A stretch of DNA of 6,385 nucleotides. Origin: Desulfobacteraceae bacterium. Its GTDB lineage: Bacteria; Desulfobacterota; Desulfobacteria; Desulfobacterales; Desulfosalsimonadaceae. Below, piece by piece: positions 1-6,365 of this stretch. Made by a program: the position numbers and the translations under genes. The DNA is taken from NCBI GenBank assembly GCA_007131845.1, contig SLPT01000159.1:1-6385 (forward strand). The letters run 5' to 3'. Each line of letters begins with the position of its first letter. Position 1 is the stretch's first letter. Under the pieces are notes generated by a model. The model had not been told where the DNA came from and did not search any database. It saw only the letters and a program-made list of their open reading frames with translations.

Positions 1-1376
1 ACCATACAGTTGTTTTCGTCCAGGACAACCATGCCGCCCGAGCCCATGATGGCGCCGATGCGCTGGATGGTGTCGTAGTCGATGGGCAGGTTCATGAAGC
101 GCGACGGCACGCAGCCGCCTGCGGGTCCGCCCATCTGGACGGCCTTGAACTGACGCCCCTTGGGAATGCCGCCGCCGATCTCAAAGACCACCTCCTTGAT
201 GGTGGTGCCGATGGGAACTTCCACCAGGCCGGTGTTGTTGACCTTTCCGGCAAGCGAGAAGATCTTGGTCCCCTTGGATGCCTCGGTTCCGACTTCCGTG
301 TACCATCCGGAGCCGTTTTTTATGATCAGCGGGATGTTGGCCAGGGTTTCCACGTTGTTGATATTGGTGGGCTGACCGTCCACGCCGGCCTGGGCGGGGA
401 AGGGCGGGCGGGGTCTTGGCATGCCGCGTTTTCCCTCGATGGACGCCATGAGCGCGGTTTCCTCGCCGCAGACGAAAGCGCCCGCGCCCATCTTGATGGA
501 CAGGTCGAAGTTAAAGCCCGAGCCCAGGATGTTTTTTCCGATCAGGCCCAGCGCCTCGCAGTGTTTGATCGCGATTTCCAGGTGCTCGACCGCGATGGGG
601 TATTCTTCGCGTACATAGAGGATGCCGTACTCTGCGCCCATGGCGTATCCGCCAATGATCATCCCCTCGATGACCGAGTGTGGGTCGCCTTCCAGGAGGG
701 CCCGGTCCATGAATGCACCCGGGTCGCCCTCGTCCGCATTGCACACCACGTACTTGGGCCAGGATTCGGTCTGGCGGGCAAATCGCCATTTGATACCTGC
801 CGGAAAGCCGGCGCCCCCCCGACCCCTTAATTTGGATTCCACGACTTCCTCGATAACCGCCTCAGGGGTCATTTTGGAAAGGGCCTTTACCAGGGCCTTG
901 TATCCGCCGGCGGCGATATAATGCTCGATCTGCGTGGGGTCGATCCGCCCGCAGTTGGCGAGTACGCGCCGCAGCTGCTTCTGATAGAATGGAATCTGGT
1001 TGCGGTAGTATATACGTCGCCCGGTTTTGGGATCTTCGTAGGCGAGCCGTTCGATGAGCTGGTTCTGCGCCAGGGTTTTCTCCACGATTTCCTCGGCATC
1101 CGACGGGTCGACCTCCTGGTACTGGACACCTAAAGGTTCGATGGCAACGACCGGCGCCTTGGCGCAGAATCCATGGCATCCGGTGGAACGGATTTCCACT
1201 TCCCCGTCCAGGCCGCGCTCGGTTACCGCCCGGGCCAGGGCGTCTCGAACGGCCGCCGCACCGTAGGCCCTGCATCCGGTCATGCACACATGGACCTCGG
1301 TTCGCTTTTTACCCGATTCCGCGAGGATCTTGTTGCGGAACCACTCCAACTGGCCGATGGATGTGAGTTTTTCCAT
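1..1376 (-). CDS. nuoF: NuoF-type NADH-binding FMN/Fe-S subunit of a soluble NADH dehydrogenase module (3' end outside window)
   Basis: This is the NADH-oxidising (or NAD-reducing) flavoprotein subunit of a soluble NuoEF-type module, as found in NAD-linked formate dehydrogenases and HndC/HydB hydrogenases. The frame is open from ATG at 1376 to the window edge, giving 458 codons without a stop. Residues about 25-110 form a thioredoxin-like [2Fe-2S] domain with Cys31, Cys35, Cys67 and Cys71, an N-terminal extension typical of the soluble enzymes and absent from ordinary complex I NuoF. The NADH/FMN domain follows, with GRGGAGFP at 185-192, NADEGDPGAF at 213-222 and GAGAFVCGEETAL at 297-309. Family members are usually about 600 residues, so the C-terminal [4Fe-4S] region and any ferredoxin domain lie beyond position 1. 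A GGAGG embedded in the last codons of nuoE sits 10 bases before the ATG, and only 5 bases separate the genes, which implies co-translation. The family is certain; the electron partner is inferred. Confidence 0.95.
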   Translation of the reverse strand, partial: MEKLTSIGQLEWFRNKILAESGKKRTEVHVCMTGCRAYGAAAVRDALARAVTERGLDGEVEIRSTGCHGFCAKAPVVAIEPLGVQYQEVDPSDAEEIVEKTLAQNQLIERLAYEDPKTGRRIYYRNQIPFYQKQLRRVLANCGRIDPTQIEHYIAAGGYKALVKALSKMTPEAVIEEVVESKLRGRGGAGFPAGIKWRFARQTESWPKYVVCNADEGDPGAFMDRALLEGDPHSVIEGMIIGGYAMGAEYGILYVREEYPIAVEHLEIAIKHCEALGLIGKNILGSGFNFDLSIKMGAGAFVCGEETALMASIEGKRGMPRPRPPFPAQAGVDGQPTNINNVETLANIPLIIKNGSGWYTEVGTEASKGTKIFSLAGKVNNTGLVEVPIGTTIKEVVFEIGGGIPKGRQFKAVQMGGPAGGCVPSRFMNLPIDYDTIQRIGAIMGSGGMVVLDENNCM

Positions 1377-1381
1377 GGGGC

Positions 1382-1867
1382 TCACGCCTCCTTGTCTTCT
1401 TTCCGGTATTCGCCTAATACGGCGCCCACCTTGGTCGGGTTGAGCTTTCCGTAATAATCGCGGTTGACCATCATGGTGGGTGCGAGAAAACATGCACCCA
1501 GGCATGCGACCGTTTCCAGGGTGAACTGGTAGTCCTCGCTGGTTTCGCCTTCCTCTAGACCCAGGTCCTTTTTGATCATGCGCAGGATAGTCCGGCTCCC
1601 CTTCACGTGGCAGGCCGTCCCCCGGCATACCTTGAGAACCTGGCGGCCCTTGGGCTTGAGCGAAAACCCGGAATAAAAAGTGACAACACCCTGAACTTCC
1701 GAGGGAAACATTTGCAGGGCGTCCGCAATCGGTTCAATGGATTCGGGCGGTATGAAACCGAAGACTTCCTGCACGTCCTGGAGCAGCGGAATCAGCGCCC
1801 ATTTCTTGTCCTGGTATTTCCCGATGACCGCAGCGAGTTTTTCCCGGTCAAATTGCGTGGGATCCAT
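1382..1867 (-). CDS. nuoE: NuoE-type [2Fe-2S] subunit (24 kDa NADH dehydrogenase family)
   Basis: This 161-residue cytoplasmic protein is the small thioredoxin-fold [2Fe-2S] partner of NuoF. The N-terminal helical part (about 1-70) contains the family segment VQGVVTFYSGF at 58-68. The cluster ligands are Cys81 and Cys86 (CRGTAC) and Cys122 and Cys126 (CLGAC), the standard C-x4-C...C-x3-C pattern, all intact. The length is normal for the family. The ATG at 1867 is preceded by AAGGAG at 1875-1880 with a 7-base spacer. The gene starts 29 bases after the large-subunit stop and ends 5 bases before nuoF. In complex I the equivalent cluster (N1a) sits beside the FMN off the main electron path; in soluble relatives it may help tune electron bifurcation or confurcation. 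Without membrane Nuo genes in view, this belongs to a soluble NAD(H)-linked complex. Confidence 0.96.
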   Translation of the reverse strand: MDPTQFDREKLAAVIGKYQDKKWALIPLLQDVQEVFGFIPPESIEPIADALQMFPSEVQGVVTFYSGFSLKPKGRQVLKVCRGTACHVKGSRTILRMIKKDLGLEEGETSEDYQFTLETVACLGACFLAPTMMVNRDYYGKLNPTKVGAVLGEYRKEDKEA

Positions 1868-1896
1868 TGCAATACTCCTTGGTCTCTATTGGGACA

Positions 1897-4581
1897 TTAT
1901 GAGGTTTCCATCCTTACGCGCACCGTACGCCAGCCCTGGCCGCCGTTTTCACCGCCGGCTTGCGCTGCATTGAAATCGGCGATCCGCATTGCGTCATTTC
2001 CGGAAAATCCGGACGGCACGAATACGAAACCGGCCGGCAGGCCGGGGAAAATCTCTGCTTGCCGTTCGATGGAGCCGGTAGCTGAAGTAATGCGAACGAC
2101 CGGCAGGTCATCGATAGCAATACCCAAGCTTTCTGCATCCGTCCGGGAGATTCCGATCCTTCCGGCTCCGTAACCAGCAGAGATCCGGCCGGATCGTGCG
2201 GTTCGGCTGCCGGATCCCAGGTGCCAGCGGAGATTTCCGATATAGGCGGTAAGCGGGAACGAATCGTCCTTTTGTGCTTTCTCCGGTCCGGGGGGCGGGG
2301 CAAAGCAAAACCGTTTCGATCCGCCTGTATCCGATTTTTTGAGCCATTCCCTCCGGTGGCTTCCCATTGCCGCATACAATGGCGCAATACGGCGGATTTC
2401 CTGACGGATTTTTTCGATGGTTGTGTATTGTTCCGGGTAGCCGGCTTTTCTGGCAAGCGATGCCAGGATATTCCAGTCCGGCAGTGAGTCTCCCGGCGGT
2501 TGGGCTGCGGGGCCAAAGCTCTGGATACGGCCTTCCGTGTTGGTAAAGGAGCCCTGTTTTTCTGAAAACGCCGCGGCAGGCAGAACCACGTCGGCAATCT
2601 CAGCCGTGCGGGTCCTGACGATGTCCTGGACGACGATGAATTCGAGCTTTTCAAGGGCTGCGGCGATGCGCTCCGGGTTCGGCAGGGAGCGCAGGGGATT
2701 TTCCCCCATGATATAGAGCGCCTTGAGGGTGCCTGCCTCCGCCGCCTCGATCATTTCGAGAAGACCCATCCCGGCTGTTTCCGGCAGGGCCTTCTCCCAT
2801 GCTTTTTCAACGATTTTCCGTTCGTCCGGATCGGCTGCATTCCGGCGTCCCGGGAGCAGGTCCGGTGCGCATCCCATGTCCAGAGCGCCTGCGGTATTGT
2901 TTTCCAGGGTGAAAACGAACAGCCCGGCGTTTTGCACGCCGATGCTTCCGGTGAGAAGGGCAAGGTTGAAGGCCGCATCAAAGGTTTGATTTCCGAATTG
3001 GCGTTCCAGGAGATCCGGGGGAAGAACCAGGGCGATTTTTTTGCCAACAAGCATGGATGCGGCCTTCCGGATTTTTGCAGCGTCGATGCCGGCGGCCCGT
3101 GCGTGTGCATCCGGGTTTTCCCTGGATAGTGAATCGATCCATCCATCGGGGTCTTCGGTGGCGCTCCCGATATATTGACTGTCCGCACCGTTTTCTGAGG
3201 CAATGCTTGTTGCAAGTGCACCCAGCGCGTCCACTGCAAACCGGAATGCGTCCCGGCCGCCCTCCTCGTTGTTTTCCGGATGGAGCCACAGGCCCCCGAA
3301 TGATGCCATGCCGCTTCTGGATGGATCGATGACCACCATCGGTGTTTTGTTTCTGACGGCACGCCGGATGTGATACCCGGCAACCGGCACGGTGTGCTCC
3401 GGATCGGTGCCGACCACCACGATGGCTTCGGCTTTTTCCAGCCCGGAAAGAGGCGTGATGCGGGCCGCTCCGCCGGTTCTTTCATCGATCCGCCGCAAGA
3501 GTGAAGCACCGTTTCGTTCCTGGCAGTTGGTCACGTTGTTGGTTTCGAAGATGACCCGTGCGATTTTCTGAAACAGGTAATTTTCCTCGTTGGTGCACTT
3601 GGCGGATCCGATAAAGCCGATGCTTTCCGGCCCGTGGTGGCGTTTGATATCCGCAATCCTGCCCACCACGGACGAAAGCGCGTCATCGAATGTGGCCGTC
3701 TGGAGCGATTCGGTGCCGTCTTCGTTTTTCTTCCGGATCAGGGGGGTGGTCAGGCGGTCCTCCGAGAGCAGGAAATCGTGCGCAAAATGCCCCCGTACGC
3801 AGAGGGTGGGGCCGTTGACGGTGTTTTTATCCTCGGATGGATTGATTTCAACCACCCGTCCGCCGGAAACGCCCACGGCCATGGAGCAACCCGCGCCGCA
3901 GAACCCGCAGACGGTGTAGGCCTCCTTTTCCGGGGTGCCCGCATAGTGTTCACTGCGCGTCGAAAGTGCGCCGGTGGGGCACATGGATACGCAGGTGCCG
4001 CAGAAAGTGCAGACGGATTCCTCTAATGGACGCCCGTAAAGGGTGGCCGGCCGGGATGAAAATCCCCGGTCGCTGTAGTCGATGGCGCCGACAGCCACCA
4101 GTTCATGATCCGCCCGGATGCATTTCCCGCACAGGATGCACTTGCTGAGATCCCGTGCGATAAACGGATTGAGCGTTTCGAATGGTTTGTAGTTGGGCAT
4201 TGGGTAGAGCCTGGTTTCGGCCACGCCCAGTTCGGCAGCCGCCTTTCGCAGTTCGCACCGGTTGCCCTTGCTGCAGACGATACAGGATTCCGGGTGTTCC
4301 GCGATCATCAGGCGGACGATGTTTTTACGGTGTTCCCGGACCCTGTCGGAATCGGTCGCGATATTCATGTCCTGCGCCACGGGGGTGACGCAGGATGCCA
4401 TGAGGCGTCCCGTGTTCCGGTCTTCTACCAGGCAGATCCGGCATGCTCCGTAAGGGGCGAGCTCGGCATGGCTGCAAAGGGTGGGAATGGAGATCGCGTT
4501 TCGTTCCGCCGCGGCGAGAATCGTGGTGCCCGGCGGACTGGAAATCTTTTTGCCGTTGATGGTGACAACGATGTTTTTCAC
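1897..4581 (-). CDS. FdhA/NuoG-like iron-sulfur molybdopterin-fold large subunit lacking formate dehydrogenase catalytic residues
   Basis: This 894-residue protein has the domain order and size of soluble NAD(P)-linked formate dehydrogenase alpha subunits. In order: a [2Fe-2S] ferredoxin domain (Cys36, 47, 50, 64); a His-ligated [4Fe-4S] site (His96, Cys100, 103, 109); a two-cluster ferredoxin domain (Cys148, 151, 154 with Asp158 in the fourth position; Cys191, 194, 197, 201); the molybdopterin-family [4Fe-4S] site (Cys225, 228, 232, 261); the molybdopterin-oxidoreductase fold with TNEEN at 330-334 and GENPL at 626-630; and a C-terminal beta-barrel domain from about 775. The NNV-x2-C segment at 348-353 ends in RNG, with Asn357 and Gly358 where formate dehydrogenases have Sec/Cys-His. 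TNTEGR at 680-685 is more NuoG-like. It may therefore act as a Fe-S wire or a non-formate enzyme. GTG at 4581 is chosen because AAAGGAG lies 8 bases upstream and the ferredoxin domain begins at once. Automated pipelines would probably call it formate dehydrogenase alpha subunit. Confidence 0.9.
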   Translation of the reverse strand: MKNIVVTINGKKISSPPGTTILAAAERNAISIPTLCSHAELAPYGACRICLVEDRNTGRLMASCVTPVAQDMNIATDSDRVREHRKNIVRLMIAEHPESCIVCSKGNRCELRKAAAELGVAETRLYPMPNYKPFETLNPFIARDLSKCILCGKCIRADHELVAVGAIDYSDRGFSSRPATLYGRPLEESVCTFCGTCVSMCPTGALSTRSEHYAGTPEKEAYTVCGFCGAGCSMAVGVSGGRVVEINPSEDKNTVNGPTLCVRGHFAHDFLLSEDRLTTPLIRKKNEDGTESLQTATFDDALSSVVGRIADIKRHHGPESIGFIGSAKCTNEENYLFQKIARVIFETNNVTNCQERNGASLLRRIDERTGGAARITPLSGLEKAEAIVVVGTDPEHTVPVAGYHIRRAVRNKTPMVVIDPSRSGMASFGGLWLHPENNEEGGRDAFRFAVDALGALATSIASENGADSQYIGSATEDPDGWIDSLSRENPDAHARAAGIDAAKIRKAASMLVGKKIALVLPPDLLERQFGNQTFDAAFNLALLTGSIGVQNAGLFVFTLENNTAGALDMGCAPDLLPGRRNAADPDERKIVEKAWEKALPETAGMGLLEMIEAAEAGTLKALYIMGENPLRSLPNPERIAAALEKLEFIVVQDIVRTRTAEIADVVLPAAAFSEKQGSFTNTEGRIQSFGPAAQPPGDSLPDWNILASLARKAGYPEQYTTIEKIRQEIRRIAPLYAAMGSHRREWLKKSDTGGSKRFCFAPPPGPEKAQKDDSFPLTAYIGNLRWHLGSGSRTARSGRISAGYGAGRIGISRTDAESLGIAIDDLPVVRITSATGSIERQAEIFPGLPAGFVFVPSGFSGNDAMRIADFNAAQAGGENGGQGWRTVRVRMETS

Positions 4582-4589
4582 GGTTACGG

Positions 4590-4596
4590 CTCCTTT
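4590..4596 (-). promoter_or_regulatory. Shine-Dalgarno that fixes the GTG start of the large subunit
   Basis: On the minus strand AAAGGAG lies 8 bases before GTG at 4581. The in-frame upstream ATG at 4620 has no comparable purine tract, and the one at 4698 falls inside the palindrome. The 39 extra residues added by the longest frame look unlike any ferredoxin-domain N-terminus. This supports the shorter GTG-initiated protein. Confidence 0.75.
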
Positions 4597-4659
4597 GTTC
4601 GTTACGGTTGAAAGGGCCATGGCTTGTCTCATGCCCGAACGAAAGCCGGAGATTACTTG

Positions 4660-4802
4660 AGCGGCCGAACGGAAATCAGGATTTTTCGTCAAGTTCAAGG
4701 AAGGCGAAAATTTTAACCGCAGGAATACTTAGCGTATTTTGAGGATTAAAATTTGAGCCTGACGCGGAAATTGTCGAAAAAGACGGTTTCCGTTCAGCCG
4801 CT
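4660..4802. repeat. Imperfect 143-bp palindrome (large hairpin or repeat element) between the metF-like and large-subunit genes
   Basis: The two halves are interrupted inverted repeats centred near 4731. Outer arms AGCGGCCGAACGGAAA (4660-4675) and 4787-4802 match at 15 of 16 positions when one is reverse-complemented. The next block, 4682-4696 against 4767-4781, matches at 13 of 15. An inner block AAATTTTAA (4708-4716) pairs perfectly with 4746-4754, and AATAC (4724-4728) pairs with 4734-4738 around a 5-base loop. The right end overlaps the stop codon of the metF-like gene. As RNA it would fold into one very long stem with internal loops. It could be a dispersed palindromic repeat, a processing or stability element between operon halves, or an attenuator. 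It lacks the compact GC stem followed directly by a T run expected of a classic terminator. Which of these applies cannot be told from one copy. Confidence 0.8.
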
Positions 4803-5676
4803 ACTTGAGCTTGGCCGCATCCAGGTAATGCTTGAGCTTTTCCTCGCCGCCGATGGTAATGATGTGCACGCCGTCGCAAAGCTGCTTGAGGCCCTTGATC
4901 GTGTCTGCAAACAGTTCGATGCTGGCTTTTTCCTTGTCCTGGGCCGTGGCGAGTTTCTGGATGACCCAGTCCGGAACCAGGCCGCTTTTGAGGTGTCGGT
5001 TGAGAAACCGGGCCATCCCGGCTGTCCGAAGTATCATGACCTCTGCGATGACCGGAACACCAAAGGTGTTGGTCCGGTTAAGGAATTTTTCAAAGCCGTC
5101 CAGGTCGAAAACCGGCGTGGTCAGGAAGTAGCCGGCTCCCATCTTCGTCATTTCCTCCATTTCCCGCAGTTCCAGGTCGGGTACGTTCTTGCCCCACTTG
5201 GACTCCACGCCGGAGCCGATCAGGAAGTCCGTTTTCGCCTCGATCTCCTGGCCGTCCACGGTCCGGCCATCCCGGAGGTGTTCCAGGACCGACTGGAGCT
5301 TGCCGGCATCCACGTGAAAAAACATCATTTCCTGGAGACTGTCACCGGTGATGCGGTAGTCCTCCGTGAAAACAAGCAGGTTGTCCACACCGGCCTGTCC
5401 GGCAGTCAGAAGATCCTTCTGAAGCTGAATGCGGCTTTTTTCGCGGGTGGTGGTCTGGTAGATGGATTCGAAACGGTTTTGTTTCAGGATTTCGCATGTT
5501 TTGATGGTATCGCCCACGACCCCCTGGAATTCGGCCTCTGAGAGGGAGACGCCGTCGACGCGGCCCCGGATCTTGCTCAGGCTCTTGATCATTTCATCGG
5601 CTTCCTGCTCCATCGGCGCCTGGACTTCCGTGGTCACGACGAATTGTTTTTTATTGAGCGCTTCCTTGAGTTTCAT
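4801..5676 (-). CDS. metF: MetF-like protein (methylenetetrahydrofolate reductase family), divergent
   Basis: This 291-residue protein matches the FAD-dependent methylene-tetrahydrofolate reductase TIM-barrel family, which interconverts 5,10-methylene-THF and 5-methyl-THF in the methyl branch of the Wood-Ljungdahl pathway or methionine synthesis. Family features are TTEVQAP at 15-21 with the catalytic-type Glu17, TTREKSRIQL at 76-85 in place of the usual RDxNR segment, GAGYFLTTPVFD at 180-191, and the C-terminal GVHIITIGG. Several normally conserved points differ: TED (104-106) replaces TGD in the flavin loop, Thr187 stands where a folate-contacting Gln is usual, and AEVMIL (211-216) replaces the common AGIMPL. 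Length is normal. Start: AAGGAGGG at 5682-5689 lies just before ATG 5676. It follows the regulator after 44 bases. Its neighbours suggest it exchanges electrons with the NuoEF/FdhA-like module. No MetV-type zinc/Fe-S partner gene is visible here. The family call is firm; the exact substrate is less so. Confidence 0.85.
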   Translation of the reverse strand: MKLKEALNKKQFVVTTEVQAPMEQEADEMIKSLSKIRGRVDGVSLSEAEFQGVVGDTIKTCEILKQNRFESIYQTTTREKSRIQLQKDLLTAGQAGVDNLLVFTEDYRITGDSLQEMMFFHVDAGKLQSVLEHLRDGRTVDGQEIEAKTDFLIGSGVESKWGKNVPDLELREMEEMTKMGAGYFLTTPVFDLDGFEKFLNRTNTFGVPVIAEVMILRTAGMARFLNRHLKSGLVPDWVIQKLATAQDKEKASIELFADTIKGLKQLCDGVHIITIGGEEKLKHYLDAAKLK

Positions 5677-5720
5677 GGATACCCTCCTTGCTGATTGTTT
5701 TCAGAAACCCCGGCAGTCCG

Positions 5721-6296
5721 TTAGTCTTTCAGGTTGAGCTGCCTTGCCACCTCCTCCTTGAGCTGCGGCAGAGGAAGCGGCTTGGAAAAGCAGGCATCCG
5801 CACCGTATTCTTTCATCTGCGTGAATTTTTCCTCATCAAGGTAGGCTGACAGAACGATGATTTTGGTGTCCTTGGTTTCCGGGTTGGACTTTATACGCTT
5901 GCAGACGTCGTATCCCTTGATATCGGGCATCATGATGTCGAGTATCAGGATATGGGGTTTGAAGTGATTGACCTGGAGGCCGGCCTCGAATCCATCTGCG
6001 GCGGAGATCACCTCGTAGTCGTGCTCGTCTTCTTCCAGGCTCTGGACGATGCTCTCCACGATGATGGGGTCGTCGTCGACAACCAGGATCTTTTTCCGCT
6101 CGTCGGCAGTCATGGTCTCCGGAATGGGGATTCCCTGCTTTTTCATGAACGCTTCGAGGTCTTTCCGGTTGATGCGACGGTGTCCCCCCGGCGTCCGGTA
6201 TGCATTGATGTGTCCCTGATCGACCCAGTTGATGATGGTTTTGGAGGAAACGTTGCAGTATTTGCTTGCGGTAAACACAGTGAAGACTTCGTCCAT
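5721..6296 (-). CDS. Response regulator with N-terminal excisionase/MerR-type HTH and C-terminal receiver domain
   Basis: This 191-residue protein joins a small winged-helix DNA-binding domain to a phosphoacceptor receiver domain. Residues about 5-52 carry the excisionase/BldC/MerR-type pattern: a TASKYCNVSSKTI helix-turn-helix followed by the wing YRTPGGHRRI at 33-42. After a short linker, the receiver domain (about 68-190) starts with KILVVDDDP (69-77) and has acidic residues Asp74-76, phosphoacceptor Asp120 in LILDIMMPD, Ser150, and Lys172 followed by Pro. All active-site positions are intact, so it should be phosphorylated by a histidine kinase, none of which is encoded here. The order HTH then receiver is the reverse of most response regulators. 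ATG 6296 has AAGGAGG at 6302-6308. As first gene of the apparent operon, 44 bases ahead of the metF-like gene, it may regulate that operon; this is inference from position. Confidence 0.93.
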   Translation of the reverse strand: MDEVFTVFTASKYCNVSSKTIINWVDQGHINAYRTPGGHRRINRKDLEAFMKKQGIPIPETMTADERKKILVVDDDPIIVESIVQSLEEDEHDYEVISAADGFEAGLQVNHFKPHILILDIMMPDIKGYDVCKRIKSNPETKDTKIIVLSAYLDEEKFTQMKEYGADACFSKPLPLPQLKEEVARQLNLKD

Positions 6297-6335
6297 GGCG
6301 GCCTCCTTCTTGAGAGAGGTTGTTTTTTAGTTATT

Positions 6336-6364
6336 ATAGTAATTATAGGATGTCACTGTGTCAA
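6336..6364 (-). promoter_or_regulatory. Strong sigma70-type promoter for the operon
   Basis: On the minus strand a perfect TTGACA (6359-6364) is followed after 17 bases by TACTAT (6336-6341), which keeps the key T, A and final T of a -10 box. Start of transcription would be near 6329, giving a leader of about 33 bases before the regulator ATG. Two exact TATAAT strings also occur (6333-6338 and 6342-6347), but their spacings of 20 and 11 bases are worse. The region is far more A/T-rich than the genes. Confidence 0.75.
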
Positions 6365-6365
6365 G

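Noticed and set aside
862..1287. Minus-strand open frame of 141 codons in another frame of nuoF
   Set aside because: It is Arg/Gly-rich shadow coding; the nuoF frame through the same bases carries all the cofactor motifs.
1607..2173. Plus-strand open frame spanning the nuoE and large-subunit ends
   Set aside because: It crosses two well-supported minus-strand genes, is low-complexity in its latter half and matches no family pattern.
3505..3525. Selenocysteine in the large subunit
   Set aside because: No TGA occurs in frame; the codons at the expected position are AAC and GGT.
4582..4698. N-terminal extension of the large subunit from an upstream ATG at 4698 (or 4620)
   Set aside because: The 4698 start lies inside the palindrome, neither ATG has a good Shine-Dalgarno, and the added residues precede a complete ferredoxin domain that starts at GTG 4581, which has AAAGGAG at proper spacing.
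4753..5541. Long plus-strand open frame of 262 codons
   Set aside because: It is antisense to the metF-like gene across most of its length, shows no recognisable motif, and is explained by the codon bias of the real gene.
5677..5720. Terminator between the regulator and the metF-like gene
   Set aside because: The 44-base gap has no stable GC stem followed by a T run; it mainly holds the metF ribosome site.
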